64,000 nt of DNA from Acanthaster planci. Lineage: Eukaryota > Echinodermata > Asteroidea > Valvatida > Acanthasteridae. The translations under genes were made by a program, and so were the position numbers. Positions 1 through 15,000 of this stretch are shown here, piece after piece (the stretch's first letter is position 1; every line of letters begins with the position of its first letter). The DNA lies in the NCBI RefSeq assembly GCF_001949145.1, contig NW_019091578.1:108859-172858 (forward strand). Direction: 5' to 3'. Under the pieces are notes generated by a model. That model was not told where the DNA came from and searched no databases. It saw only the letters and a list, made by a program, of their open reading frames with translations.

Positions 1-80
1 CTTGAACTTTTCATTTATTTTTGCAGGGTATTCAAACAGTCTTTCTGATTATGGGACAACTCTGAAATTCAACAGTAGCA
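1..80 (+). other. 5' untranslated part of GTF3C1 with a splice acceptor
   Basis: A pyrimidine-rich stretch ends in a TTTTTGCAG acceptor at about 26, so bases 27-80 are probably 5' UTR directly before the ATG at 81. This implies that the promoter and a non-coding first exon lie left of the window. The boundary is inferred from the acceptor alone. Confidence 0.4.
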
Positions 81-3000
81 ATGTCATATCTTCATGATAT
101 TTGCCTTGATGAGATTGCTCTTGAAGGACTAGATGGTGAAGATCCCAACAGTTTTCTGTTGTTTATGAAATACGTAGCTCTACATATGTATGATTAATTA
201 ATGTGTTCTGGTTCTCAGCAACATTTCAACGGAAGAAAAAAATTGTCATAACTAAATATCACTGAACTGACTAGTATGCCTAGAAATTGTCATAGAAGTT
301 GATTTGATTGGTTTTATTGAAAAACAAAATGATCAAGAATGGCAGTTTTTGCACCTGTAATTTTTTACTGCAGCATAACTGTCCTCTCAAAGATGAGTGA
401 TTTAAATGGTTGAATGGATATATTTCTCATTACAGGAATCACGCTGGCCTGCTTATGGTGTCGCTTAGACCAGCGTCTTCCCAAATTCCCCTTGGCTCTC
501 GACCCAAAAAGCAAGCAGTTTCTCTGGAAAGGCATCATTGCAAGCCAAGATGTAGCATTTTACCATCTCCCAATACCAAGGGATCTACCTGCATTCCCTC
601 ATGAGTTTAGGACAATAGATGAGACCACAGGGATTGTCTCTCTTCAGGACAAGGTAAACAAGAATGTCTATTTGGAATTCAAACACAGGCAAATTTCAAC
701 TGTAAGGGTTTGAAAGTTAGAAATAGAATCCAAAATGTCCTGTAAACTTGTCTGAATTGTTCCATTGTTCATGTTGTAGCAGTAATACAGATCAATTAGT
801 CATTGAATGTTACCATTGGAAAGGATGCACCTCTTCTATGCAGCTGGTTTTCAGTTTTCCCTCTGAGATATGTCTGTCTTATTTTTGGTTCAATTTGTGC
901 TTAGCAATATGTTACATTTCCACTCAGCCACTCTTCTCACAGTCTGGAAAATTTTTTCAGGTCTCCAGAAATGAATACCCAGCATGTATCATCAATAACT
1001 CAGAGACTGATGGGATACAAGGGTCATGCGCCACTTTTAATGAGAGAGTTGACATCAGTGAAGAGGTTAGAGGTCATGACAGAGGGAATGTGATGACCTT
1101 GGAGGAGGTGCAAGAAAGGTGAGTGACGTTGGTTTTGGTAAGGACTAAAATCATTCAGGGTTGATCGCAAATTATTCATGCTTGAAGAATAAACTGTAGA
1201 AAGCCAGGCATTGGGGATTTGTACAGTAACCCTTTAATTGTCCAAATCCACTGAGAGGTTTTACAGGAACGTTTAGGATTAAATAGTGAGACTACAACCA
1301 ACAATGAATGCGATACTCCTTGAAAGTTGAAGTCCAAAGATAGTGCTATTGATTATGGTTTTAATCGTGAGATCTCCACTACCATACAGTCATTTTACAC
1401 TGTTGCCTGTTTTACGGGCAGTCCAGTGACCAACAGTTTTATTACCAATCCATCTCATAGATGGGGAGATTCCCTTGTTGTGGTAGGCAGTCAAGAGCTA
1501 CGATTTGCTGCCTTGGTGGGACCTAATGGTGACCAATCAGTAGAGCTGAGTGACACAAAGTATTGCTTCTTGGAGTACATCGGCAGACAACGCCATCATA
1601 GTGTTGATCAACTAGACTTTGCTCGATTATTCAATCTGACTGCTGCATCTATACATGGCTATCGGAAAGAGTTAATCAAGAGGCAATTCGTTGACAAGAG
1701 AGTGAGTCAAATTAGCTGTAAAACCTTCCACTCTTCACATTACTCTTGACTCCCCTAAATCTTCTGAGAATTATATATCAAAATGTACTCATTTATATTG
1801 GCTATCGACATCTTTTTTTTTTTCATTTTACTGTTTGTTTTTGTTAGTGTTGTTTTGTTCCCAGTTTTACTCCTTACAAAATCTTGATGTATCATGTAGC
1901 CTTGGGATGTATTCTTATCACCTCAGGCTCTTAGTCCTTGCCTTTCACACTCTCTTTATCTGCAAGATATTGAGTCTGTGTTTCAGAGTAACGCCATTTC
2001 TTGCTCAACATTTGCACCCACAGATTGTCTTGTGTGATATTTCCAAGAAAGCTAAGAACTCCATCTTTCTGACACTTCAGCGATTTAGTCACCTGGCCAG
2101 CCGCAGTAACATGAGTCTCCCTCACCTTATTGGCAACAGCATCACACAATTCCTGGATGAGCAACCCGAGAAGACAGCTGGCTTTGAGCTGATCGAAGAG
2201 AGACTTGCCAAGAAACTGCCATATTTGGTGTGAATCATTATCTTAAGAAAATACTTTCATAATAGATAATCACTTGCTCAAAGGTTGTTCTTCTCATTCA
2301 CAGATACTTTTGTTTGTACACATTCTGTCCAAAACTGAGTTGTACACACTCTACAGTAAATGAATTGAAGCTGCATTGCATGCATGCATCATGTCCTTGC
2401 TTAACTTTCAAGTAGCTCATACAGTGCTAAGTGTTGCCGTCAACTACACTTTCACAGACTGCATCATGGTGTCTTTGCAGGTGTCAAAAAAATCCTGGAT
2501 GGGGGCCTTGAAGAAGACATACCGGCTGCTGCGTGACATGAAGATTATCCAAGTAGTCCATGATAACAATACTGAGGTTTGTATTTACACATTGTGTCAC
2601 ACTGTGTGCTGTATGATTTGTTCATCATATATCATGTATATATGCTATGGGTTCTATATCATTGAATAAGCAATGGCCAGATGTAGTAGTTTTCTAATAT
2701 TGAGCTTACCGAGGTTCTAATGTTCTAGCCTCAAACAGTGCTCCTGATAGAGTTGATGCCTTCACTAAGGTTCTTCAGGCTTGCTGGAGTTTTTTCAGGG
2801 AATTCTGACTTGGATTCACTTCCCACTAAATTTCATGGGCAACTTTCATTGAAATCTACGTGTAACTCCAGACATCCAATCCATGGATTTAGGTATGGAC
2901 TCTGTGGAGACTACACCAGAAAGACTTGATTTTGAAAAACGATAGGGTTTGGACTTTATTTTGCCAAGCCAACACAGAGATAATATTCCAATCTCTTGAC

Positions 3001-6000
3001 CGCATGTTTTTTTTTTCTCTAGATGGAGTCTTTGAAACTCTTGAAGAAGTTGAATGATGAGGAAGATGATGTTGCTGAGGATGAGTCTAGCAGTAACTGT
3101 GAGAATTTGGTTTCTGTTAAGAGAAAAGCCCACTCAGCAATTACTATTGAAGGGTTTATCTCAAACCCTTACTGGAAATTTAGCCAGAAATTCTACATGA
3201 TTGAAAAACCTGCTTAATGTAACAAGATACCATATTTAATACTGTGTGTCTCTTGTTCTATGTATTGTACGTACTTCGTCATTCGTGGGCTTTCTGTTAA
3301 TTCTTTGTCTATTCATGTGCTGGTGTAATTCTTGTGTTTTTATATTTTATGTGACATATGACATACATTTATGTCATATGTTTTTGTCTTAAACAGATTT
3401 TTCAAATAAACCATAAAATTTTTGAAAAGCCTTACTCGTTACATTGGAATCTACACTGCATTTAAACATTACTAAAAGATTGGCATATTCGATCAAATCA
3501 AAGGAATTTTAACATGCATTGTGTTTGCATGTTCTGCATTGAGAGCTGTACCTGATAAGGAGTGGGAAATCCTCAAAAATGTGTAATATGTAAAAACTGT
3601 TACTGGAAGATAGCTTTCAAGAAAGTGAACAGTTCATGCTTGTTTTGGAAACAGATGATCCAACGACTTGTTGTTTAGTGGCAGAGCTGCCTCTCGGGGT
3701 CCAAGTCTACAATTTGATTGACAGAATGCAACACCGACCACAGGGTGTTAGCTGTGATGTAAGTTAACCTTGAAGCGATTGGATATAGTGGTGATGTAGT
3801 TATGTTACAATAATATCACATGTTTTTTTTGTTGGTTTTAAAGCTTTTACCAGTCTCCTAGACCAGGGGTACATTTTCTAGCCAGTGCATTTTGTCATTT
3901 GCAAACTGTACCCTTATCAAATCTGGTAAAAACACTCTGTTATCAATACCCTCCATCATGATGACCTAATCTTTTGATCTTTTATGAATTTTACAAATCT
4001 CTATGCCAATTCCATGGGCTTCTATGTATTTCCTACCTGGTGTGTACATGTCCAGCAGCATCAAGTGAAATTACTTCTCAAAAGGAAAGGCACAGAAATT
4101 CTGAAAATCTCAACCCTCAATGATCAGAAATTAACCAGAGTCTTCTCTTCCTTCCCCTACCTCAAGGACTTGACCAAATTTCTTCACTTAGATAGTCGCT
4201 TCCTCCAACGCCTGTTAGACAGGAGCCTCTTGAAGTCAAACCTGATTACATACAAGCTGTGCGATGAGGGAAGACAGCTAATACGAAAGTAGGTAAACCT
4301 ATGGAGAGGAATATCAAATCCATGTTAGCTTATGTGAGTGTGCATATTCAACTTGTGATTGATGAACAATAAGGGGCAATAGGGCCCAGGATTGACTTAA
4401 TGTTCCCAACTGGGGATTATATATAAAATAATATAAAAGGTCAAATGAGGATCAGTGGTATGCCATGGTTGCTGGTGTTTATGAAGACATGTTTGTGATA
4501 GACAGATGCAGTCATCAATGTGTGATTTGGTCTTGTGTCTTGAACAAGTTTAGCTTCCATTGTCATGTGCATAAATGTCAGAGAAAGCCGTAATATTAAA
4601 AAAAAAAACCTGTATGTTTAGGTTCTCTTGAGCTGTACCATTATATGAAAAAGTTTGTTCCTGTGGCTACTGTCGACATTGAAAATTCACAAAAAATGTA
4701 CATAAAAACTCTAAACTGCATTACTTAGCAAAGTATATTTGTATATTATATTGTGTATCAACCTTGAAAATCTGAAAATACCAATATCAAGTTGTGTCAA
4801 TGGGCATGGTTAAACATGACTTATTCTGCTTATTTTGTCAGATTCCAAACTGTAAACCAAGTTGTAGAATCAACTCCAAAGAAAGAAGCACACACTGACA
4901 CTCAGATTGTAGCATCAACATCAGACACCACAGGTACATGTCCTTATCCACGTAAATAACGCCTCTCATATTAAACTTCATTGATTTGTGATGTATCCTA
5001 CATCCTAGAGTCCTCAAACCAAGTCACTGTAAATACTCCTCAAGACAACACACAGCAGTTGTAAAGTAAAAATCATGCTTATACTGCAGCAAGATCAACT
5101 CTGCCAATGCTGAAGAGCATTGGAGTCCAGGTCTATTAGCTAGCACAGTATCTAACTATGGCATTATTTGAAGAGATTAACTGCTTTTATTTTAGGTCAG
5201 GCTATATATTGACATCCTTGTCGCATCCTTGTCTTAGGGTTAGATGCGCAAAGTGATTTACAATCATGATTGAAAAATTCTAAAATTGGTTTCAAAAGGT
5301 AAATGTAATACATTAATTTGTGTCATCTACTTAGCATCCTTAAGCAAGCAGACTTCTGAGAGATATATGAAGAGGCGACAGAAGATTCTAGAGATGATAC
5401 GTAAAAACAGGGCTCAAGAGGGCTGTTTTGGTATGCTGAGGGTAAGTAAAGTAAGCACCCTTAGGAGTTGACCTGGGGTGCATTGGGTGAAATAAAGCTA
5501 CAGCTGATGGATTTGCTGCATGTAGTATTCAGACATGAACAAGAAAGGTATATAATGCACGAGTTGAATAGATACATTTCCAAATCTGTGATGGTACAAT
5601 AGTTTTCAATAGGGTGTCTGATTTATGCAACCAGTTGGAATATGAAGTTACTCAACGAAATCTGCAGGAGACTTACAGTTGTGGAGAAATGTAAATTCTT
5701 AAATACCTAGCCAAGGCTAGACTTTGTTTTGATGTTCTTTGCATCACTTCGTTGACAGCGATCAAATGTTATTCACTTGTTCATTGTATTGCATTTCTTT
5801 AATCATGCAAATTTGGGATGATTCCAAAATATTTTAGTATCTTATTTGAAGATTTTTGAAATGGGAACACATGTAAGAGCAGTCTGTTTTTTGATAGATG
5901 TTAAAAAGAAATCAGAATTCATGTGTGATCTATTCTGCCAGGAGATTCGAAAGGAAGAGAAACAAGAGGGGCGAACCACGAAGTGTGATAGACGATCAGT

Positions 6001-9000
6001 CTTAAGGTAGGCTCTAGAAAGTAGCAGTCTGTAGATCAGTCTGTCTGTGGGCTGTTTGGACAGTCAGTCTTAAGTTACGTTTCTGTGGGCAGTCCGTAGG
6101 GGAACTATGGATGGGTCAGTCTGATAGGTTCTAAGGCTCGCCTAAAAAGGGTGTAAAAGGGGCGAGTGCAACATTTGACCATAGGAACATATTGCTTTCT
6201 CTAATGACTATTTTTAATTGCCTTTTGCAGGATTGTTGAACGGCTAGAAAAGGAGGGATTATGCCAGACCTTTTCAACAGTTGTCATGTCAGCTGATGGG
6301 CCTATGTCTAGATCGGTAAGGACTCCTATCTTTGTAGAGAGCCTTCTCGTAAATCTACAGTCATATTTTTGCCTGCCAGTGGCAGGCTGTCTATGGCGGG
6401 CTGTTGGTACAGAAGCTACAAAATAATTCCCTAGATTTAAAAAAAAATCATGTAGCTATCAAAACTCAAATAGTGAACTTTACACAAACATATTACCTTC
6501 CTGAAAAATGATTAGCAAATCTGCATTTTCAGGTAATATTTGTGTTTCTGTACAATCTGTCCACCCATAGGAATAGAAGGCTTCATGAGGTTGTCTGTAT
6601 ATCAGTGTATATAATTGATGTGGAATTGTGTCTTTTTATGAAAACACTTTTCTTGCCAACACAGGCTCCTTGCTTCAATTTATAGAACTTCTGTAAAGTA
6701 TCCCAGGCATCAGAGGTTGAAATCTCTTCTTAGCCCATTTCTTTGTTTAACTTTGTGCCGACTAAAACTGAACCTTACTCAACTTTCTTTTCCAGCTTGT
6801 TGATGAACTTAACATGCTTACAGTCTTAAAATGTACTGAGGAGAAATTCATGTATTGAAGGAATGCATCAAATGAGGAAACCCAAACCAATTTCTTTTTA
6901 TTTGGAGTTTTTATTTTCACTTTCGCTCCACTAAATTAATTATATTTGAAATAAAAGCACAATGATATTTTTCTCTTTCAGGTCAATTTTGTCCTTGATG
7001 CCAATGTAGAGCAGAACGACCCCAAAGTACTTCACATTACTCAGCAGATCAAGTTCCGCATGGCTAATTCCAAGGCTCATTGTCCTGAACCTCATCAATT
7101 GAAGAACAAGAGAAGGAAAAAAAGACGGGTAAGTTTCTTGCAGGTTAAATGAAAGTTAAAGGACATGGTAAACCATATTCAAACTTCTTGCAAAGTTTTT
7201 TAAAAAATAGTTTGGTTAAAGGTAACATTAAATATTATGATGGCTCTATGTTCCCCATTGTGAATAAAGTAGGAACGTGCCATTAGATTGATAGTCAATA
7301 ACTCTAGATGGATGTTCCTTTGTTAATTAGAAAACATTTTAAATAAATCACAGACAAAAAATATGACAAAGACAGAAATGAACAAGGGGAGAACATTATC
7401 CATAACTGAGTGTGTCTTTCAAGCCAATATGATTTATTTGAAAGGTGTAATGCAGAATTGTGCAATTTCCATTCTAAAGATCGGTGGATCAAACAAAGTT
7501 AAACAAGGCAAGCCTAAGAAGAAAAAGCAGAGAGTGACGTTTGCCAATAAACGAATCACCGCATACAAGACCTTGGCACAGCCCAGTGATGGAGAGACAA
7601 AGCAGGTACCACGATTACGCAACCCAGCTCAGAGTTCCTCAACAGAGAGAAAGAAAAACAGAGAAAATGACAAGGATGATGAGGACATGGACGTATCAGA
7701 GGTACATGTAGATTATCTGCTCTGTAACTCAACATTGAATGAGATGTTTTTGTATAAAAAGTGCCCCTTTGGTGTTACTGTAACCTATGTGTGTCACAGG
7801 GCCATGCTAAACTGATGCAAGCCCTGCTAAGGGCATGTAATAAAGTTTTCCTGGAATGTATCATCTTTGCATTTACGTCAGTCATCCATTTCAAACAATC
7901 CCTATCAACTTGTCTGTACTCTCAAGGAGGTGCTTCTACCCAGATATAGGATGTACGTCTTTGTCTTGCAAGAAACTTGCATTTTTCATGAGTATTGTTC
8001 AATTAACCATTATTTGTGTTTCCTGGCTAAATGAGTGTTTTTGTCAATTTTTTTTTATACAGAGACAGCACACAAAGAATAGGACTGTTTATGGCCTCTT
8101 GCAAAAAATGGAGAAGATAAGGGTTCTACACAGATTCATGTGGTATGTCCTGTATGGAATGCCAAGGCATCAGTCACGAGAGGCCCTTCAGCCAGGTACA
8201 AATATAACTTCTGATCAGAAAGGGATCATCTCGAAACTTTAAACTTGTTATATGTGCACTTAGGAACTGTGAGACATGAAAAATGTGTGTCCAGCTGATT
8301 TAGGTTCTTTGACAAAAATTAATAATTTAGTGCATAATTTAAATTGACATGCAGTAAGTGAAATACCTGGATCACATGAAATGGACTTTCTTGTCACATT
8401 TGACATCCCTAGACAACAAGTGCTATTTGTACCTGTTTGCTTGCAAAAACCTTCCCTGGTACCCAGAAGGTTTGTCTCATCAGAAGTATTCTGAATGCAA
8501 CTGGGCTTGTCAGTTAAGATGTCCCTTCATCAAAGACTTACATACATCATTTTTCTAGTTCTGATAATCAATTCTTTTTTCTGAAACATTTTTCTCCCAA
8601 TGCAGTGCAAGCAGTTTCAGGAGATCAAATTCCGATTATCAAACAAGAATTTGATGAAAACCAGCAAAATGAAGCCACTCAGCAACTCGATAGAACTTTA
8701 CATGAATCATATACGGCTACCCAGTCACAGTGTCTTGGCATATCCACAAACCAGTCAGGTTTGACTTTACCAGTTGCTAGCCAATCAGATGAACTATCTC
8801 AATCCTTCAACAGTGTAAACAATCAGACGGATGTCCTGATTGGTAGACTGGATCATGGTGGTCAGTCGGCCTGTCAATCACAGATGTCTGTACATGCTAT
8901 TGACCAATCAGAGAAGATGTTTGGTGCTAGCCATGGAAACTCAAATCCATTAGAACCTGTGATTGGTGAAAAAAATAGAAGTGTAGAAGCAGAAGAAACT

Positions 9001-12000
9001 ACTGAGCATATGATAGCAGACAGAAGACAAGACACTTCAACCATTTCAGAAATGAACATCCAAACACATATTCCTGAGACAGCAAACGTGCAATCTGCCA
9101 CGGATTTACTGGAATTAATTGAATCTGGAAGTCTGCTTGACCAATACACAACATCCTCAGCAACCAGACCAGGGTCCATCTCTGCATCAAGTGTCAGTAA
9201 TATCAACCATGACCACTCTCCAAGCACATCGGGTCAAGACACCCAGACCCTCATTCCAACCAATGCTAAGGTGTACCTGGATGTGATGGATTGGCGACGC
9301 TTTGTCCAGCCGTTACCTGAGCATCAGGATATTCCTAAAGGCTGGTGCTTTCTAGGGGATCTACTCATGTCTATGCCTCTTGTGACATTCTGTGAAATGG
9401 TGTCACAAAAATATATGGTAAGGCATCTACTTGCTTTCTTAGGAAGTCCTAAGTTTCAGAAAATTATTTCTGTTCAAGGTTTTTAAAAATCTGTTTTAGG
9501 TATATTTAGAGCACAAATATTTGATAAAGTTTTTTTCCCACATACAAAAGATTTCAAGGAGAGTGTACCAAAATTTGTAAAAACAAACCTGGGAAATCAT
9601 GTTTACTGTAACCCCAAACCCTTTTAATATGAGTACATAAGTTCAAATTCAAGTTTGTGTATCTGATCACTCCGCAGATTGAGGGTTTAGAGGTCTATTT
9701 AAAGGACCCTCTATTGAGATTGCTTCTTGTGAAAGACCTGCCTGGCAACATCACAAAGAAATTGCTGGGAGAGAGACGTTATCTCTATCGTCTACAGAGT
9801 GTTGCAGATCACATGTGCGCATTAGGGCTGGGTGTTTTCTGTGCACGACAGAATGTGGACAAAGAGATGGTGAGAGAAAGGAACTTAATGGGATGTGGTG
9901 GGCAAGGGTAATTTTATGATAAATAACCGGATCTTGGCTGTCGTCGGCAGTAGATCATCGGGCATCCAGAAATTTTCACTAACCTGAAAATGGCAGTTTT
10001 CATACAAAAGCTTGATATGTGTGAAATGTTGGGCTAATTTCAGGCCTTAACAATGTATATTAAGGCATCTCTGGTCTAAACAAGGTCTAATTAGGTTTCT
10101 CTGGCCTTATTTTCAGGCTCTGGTCTAGAATCTGGCTGGCATGCCTGCCAGATGCTGAGGTTTTTGATTTGTTTACTTTTATTATAAAATGTTGTGTCTA
10201 AAATAATTCCAAAGGAGACAAAAAACTGCCTATCTGCCTTGAGCTGAAACAATAGAGGGTGCAATTTTCCTAGTAACAGTAGCTCCATTGGTGGAAACTG
10301 CTTTGTGCTGGTTTACAAATGTTTATGAAATACATGTTCTGATGGATAAAAGCAAACAGGAAACATGGAAAGGGGAATTGTCAGTGTTATCAACAATTGC
10401 AACAAGTTTTTCCTTCTGATCCCTCCAACAGATAAGCATCTACATCTGTCGCAATGTGACTTTGGTAGATACCACTTCAAGTGAGCGTGGCTCATACTTT
10501 GTTTCAGACAAATCTTACCCAAGCCAAACGCATTATCTGGGAACACTGGATGATGTAGAGAAGTTCTGGTTTGATATGAAAATGATCTGTATAGATACCC
10601 CTCTAGGTGAGTAAAGTTCTCTGGATGTTATGTTTATATAAAATATCTCAGTGGACAGTTCCGAGCAAACGATCACTCTCTAATAATTGATATACTGTAG
10701 GTTATTTCCTCAGTTTACCTAGTTTTTACCGGTCCTCATCTGAAAGATACCATCTTATTGTTAATAAATATTAAAAGTGCTTGTTTACATATATAAAAAT
10801 GACTCATGTTTGTCAGTCAGTAAGAGAACATTTACACAGACAAGTGGTGATGGAATTCCCCACAGTAAGAAATGTAGAAGACAGTCCTGTTAATCTGTGT
10901 TCACTAAGCGCATACACACTGCACAGAAGGGCAATGAAGAAACCTTAATGATTTCTCAAAGATATTACACTAACACAGCTCAGTCTTGCAAATCAGCATT
11001 CTCATTGGGTGTGATGTAATGCACTAACTGCTTGGTTAAGTCATTATACCATCATTTTCCCTGTGGGTGTCATTGTAATGCAAAGTCGTCTATGTAATGA
11101 TGTGATGGGTGTCAGCCTTGCATGTACACGTAAATGTACAATATCTCACAGCATACAATTTTATGTCTCCACTAATCTTTGTCAATAATAGGCCTTAATG
11201 CCTGCAAGCATGCAAATGTCAATATATAAAGATACTGTTTACTGAGACCTTCAAGATCACATTCAGCCTCTTGATGGTAAAAATGGAGGCAATATAACAA
11301 TATTTAACAGGGTTGGGGGCTGTAATAGCAATGGAAAGGTTTTCCTAACTCTGTGAGATTGTTTTTTTCATACACACGCAGGTTGTGCTGCTAACACCAA
11401 GCTGAAGACTGTCACTGACCTAGCTCGGAAAGTAGACAGTTACTTGGACTTAGTAGATGATGGAAGAATTCCAGGAGATGGTATGGGGGCAGGAGGGTTC
11501 GATTCCAAACTATTGTGGTAAGTCCTCAGAGGGTACCTGGCCAAAGAAATGAAACCTGTCTTTCTACAAAAAGCAACTTTAATCTTTATGTGATTTAGTG
11601 GTCGATTGATTACTCAAGTGTATTGACTTGATTAAAGGTCAATTGATCAATCAATAACCTGGTTGATCAGTTAATTGATTCATTGATGAGTGAATGCATA
11701 AATCCATGTAGTCAAAGTATTGCAAGAGTGAAGTATCAATAGAAGGAATTGTCATTTTACTCATTCTTAGTGAATTTTTTGTTCTTTGTGAGTTTTTCAG
11801 ATGGTAAACAAATTTATATACATGTATATCACACTCGTGACTCACAGTCAGAGTTCAAGATACTATGACTCATATCTCAATCTGAAGATAGACTCAAGAA
11901 TGAGCACTCAATTAGTAATATGGCCTTGTGCAGATATCTCATGCCCAACTGTCGGGCCTCATGGCTGGAATGTAACATCACTTGCCCTGTGACTCAGATT

Positions 12001-15000
12001 AGTTTGCTGAGTAATTAACTCATGGAATCCCACAGTCAACACACCTGGCGATGTGCAAGGTTCAGAAATGACCCCTCATCCAACCATTCATTACTCACTT
12101 TATGTTTACAGCCATTTGAAGCGAAACTGGACAGTTGACACAATCAATGCCGATTACATGACCAAACAGAGATACCAGAATCGATTTGAAAGGACCACTA
12201 ACAAAGCAACAGAGAGATTACGTAATCCTCTGAAGCCTAAGACAGTCTTGCTGACCTCAAGAACAGGTAACTTATTATTTAATCCAAAGCACTGCCTTGT
12301 TGTATACTTGAATCCAACTATTGTTTGTGTTTGGATGTTGTCATTATAACCTGGGCCTTTCCCCTATTAAAGATCATGCAAGCACATTCTTGCATGCTCA
12401 AGAAAGTGTACATTGGAACAATTTAATTGTCCCAGATTCTTTTCAGATTATCAGATGGGCTGATTTGATTGGCAAGAGCTAGATAACATTCTTCAGGGAG
12501 GATAGGCTTAAGTTTGTATGAAGAAATGGTAAAAGAGTTGATGTGACTCATGTACACATGTGTATGTAAATCCAGTCTCATGTTTAGTTTGATTTAACAG
12601 AACCTGATTCAGTAAAGGATTCCTTACCAATCAAATCCTGCAGGTGCAAAAGAAAATGTGGTTGTGAAGACCAGATCGGTGGATGTTGATGAGCACAAGG
12701 CGGAGACAGTTGGTGGAAAAGGACAGAAGCGTAAGAGATCGTCTGCACCAAAGGTGGAATCGGAAGCAAAGATTGCTCGTAAGAAACGTAGGGAAGAGAA
12801 GAAGAAAGTCAAAGAGGAGAAAAAACTACAACAGAAGCAAAAACGAGCTGTGGGCATCATCACACGCAAGGTGTTCACTTGGAGTCCAGCGGAGGATAGT
12901 CTGGTAAGCTGGTTTGAGCTTTGATAGGCGCAGGCTTGGGCTAAGCTGGGTTAGATTGGTGTGTGAGTGGAGTAGAGTTGGGTTTGGTTAGAGTGGATTA
13001 GGGGTGGGTTTGGCCTACGCTGGGATAGATTGGGTGTGAGTGGAAAGAATTGGGTTTGGTTAGAGTGGGTTTTGGGTGGGCTTGGGCTAGACTGGGTTAG
13101 ATTGAGGTGTGAGTGGAAAGAATTTGGTTTGGTCAGACTGAGTGGGTAAGGGGCTGGCTTGGGCTAGGTTGAGTTAGCTGGGGTGTGAGTGGGGAAAGAT
13201 GGGTTGGTTAGCCACAGTGGGTTTGTTTAGTGTTTTGATGGGTTCATTTTACCAGGCTACATGTAGATTAGAAGGGCAAAGTAGATTTAGATGAGATTTG
13301 ATAGATGTTCTTAAGTTAAGGTGTTTTTTGTTCCTATGGTGATCACATTCCATCACTGGAACTTTGTTGGCTTCAGTCTGGATACTTCATTGGAGTTAGG
13401 TTGATACTCCTTTCTGAAGGTCTTAGTTTGGCTCTACATCTTTTGACAGCTACTCCTGTGTAAAGTTGCCTCAGCACTTCTCAACAGAGACAAGGCCATT
13501 ACCAGCTTCATCTCCTGGGAGACGGTGCAACAGGTGTTTTCCAAGAAAGTTCCTGTAAGCAGTTGATATTTATCATACGTACTACTAGCAAATCAAGTCT
13601 GTGGTCTCTCCATAGTATTCCATCTAGGTGCAGCGTAATGGAGTTGTTTTCTGTCCTCTTTCGTTGACAGAATGCTATTAATCTGGAAATGAAGGATGCA
13701 GGAGTGCTCGCTAAACGATCTACTCGTCTCATGCACCACCCAGAGTTCCGCATGAACTTCCGTGTGTGCCTAGGGGAGGTCAAAGAAGACAAGGTGAGGT
13801 TAAATTAATCATAGCCACACTTCGCCATTAACAGGTTAGTGGTTAATCACAGCCTCACTCCACAGTTAACAGGTTGAGTGGTTAATCATAGCCTCACTCC
13901 ACTGTTAACAGGTTGAGTGGTTAATCATAGCCTCACTCCACTGTTAACAGGTTGAGTGGTTAATCAAAGCCTCACTCCACTGTTAACAGGTTGAGTGGTT
14001 AATCATAGCCTCACTCCACTGTTAACAGGTTGAGTGGTTAATCATAGCTACACTCTGCTGTTAACAGGTTAGTGGTTAATCACAGCCTCACTCCGCAGTT
14101 AACAGGTTGAGTGGTTAATCATAGCTACACTCTGCTGTTAATAGGTTAGTGGTTAATCACAGCCTCACTCCACAGTTAACAGGTTGAGTGGTTAATCAAA
14201 GCCTCACTCCATTGTTAACAAGTTCAGTGCCTTTGTGCAACCTTACGTTGAAACAAGTTCTGTAATGTATCCAAATATTGAGGTTTTTTCCTGTTTTGAA
14301 AATGCAGGCCTTTTTGGATAGTATCAAACCACGACCAGACAGGTGTTTTCAAACTGTTGCTGAGGAATATGAAGAGCTCCTTGACCGACTCCAGGCAAAA
14401 TTCACGTAAATCAGCCATTTCTGTTTTGTTGAAATTTTTCTGGAAAAATAACCCCTCCACTATTTGATATTTAGTTAGCTGTGAAATACTTCATATTTAC
14501 GAGTCACTATTTGCTCATGATTTGAGCAGCAATGAGCATTTGACTAACGAATACTGAGAATAGCTTATAAATGTTTGCAAGTTACAGTTATGCATGGGAT
14601 AAAGATTTCTGTATTCTAAATGAATACATTTTTCCAAAGTACGATCAGTTCTAGCATGTCAACAATTAGTGAAAGATTTTTGCAAGATAAATGCTCCTAA
14701 TGCTCCGTTGCGTATTTATGAATTTGCGCAGAGAAGACTTGTTATATCCATTGTGGATGTTAAAGGAATACTCCAGAAAATATCCCTGAACATAAACTTT
14801 CAATAGGATTGTTTCTCAGTTTTTATTGAGAGAAGTTGCAGAATTGCCGTTGCTCTGGGTTGATACCAAACCAGAGACTTAAAACAGTGAAAAACAGAGG
14901 AATATGTAAACATGATCTTTCCTTTAAGATAACCATGCGAACCAATTTCCTGTGACAGGTTTGTGGATGGGTTCAACAACATTCTACCTGATGACATCCC

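Noticed and set aside
8874-9227. Minus-strand open frame over GTF3C1 exon 17
   Set aside because: Antisense shadow of a long coding exon; no family features.
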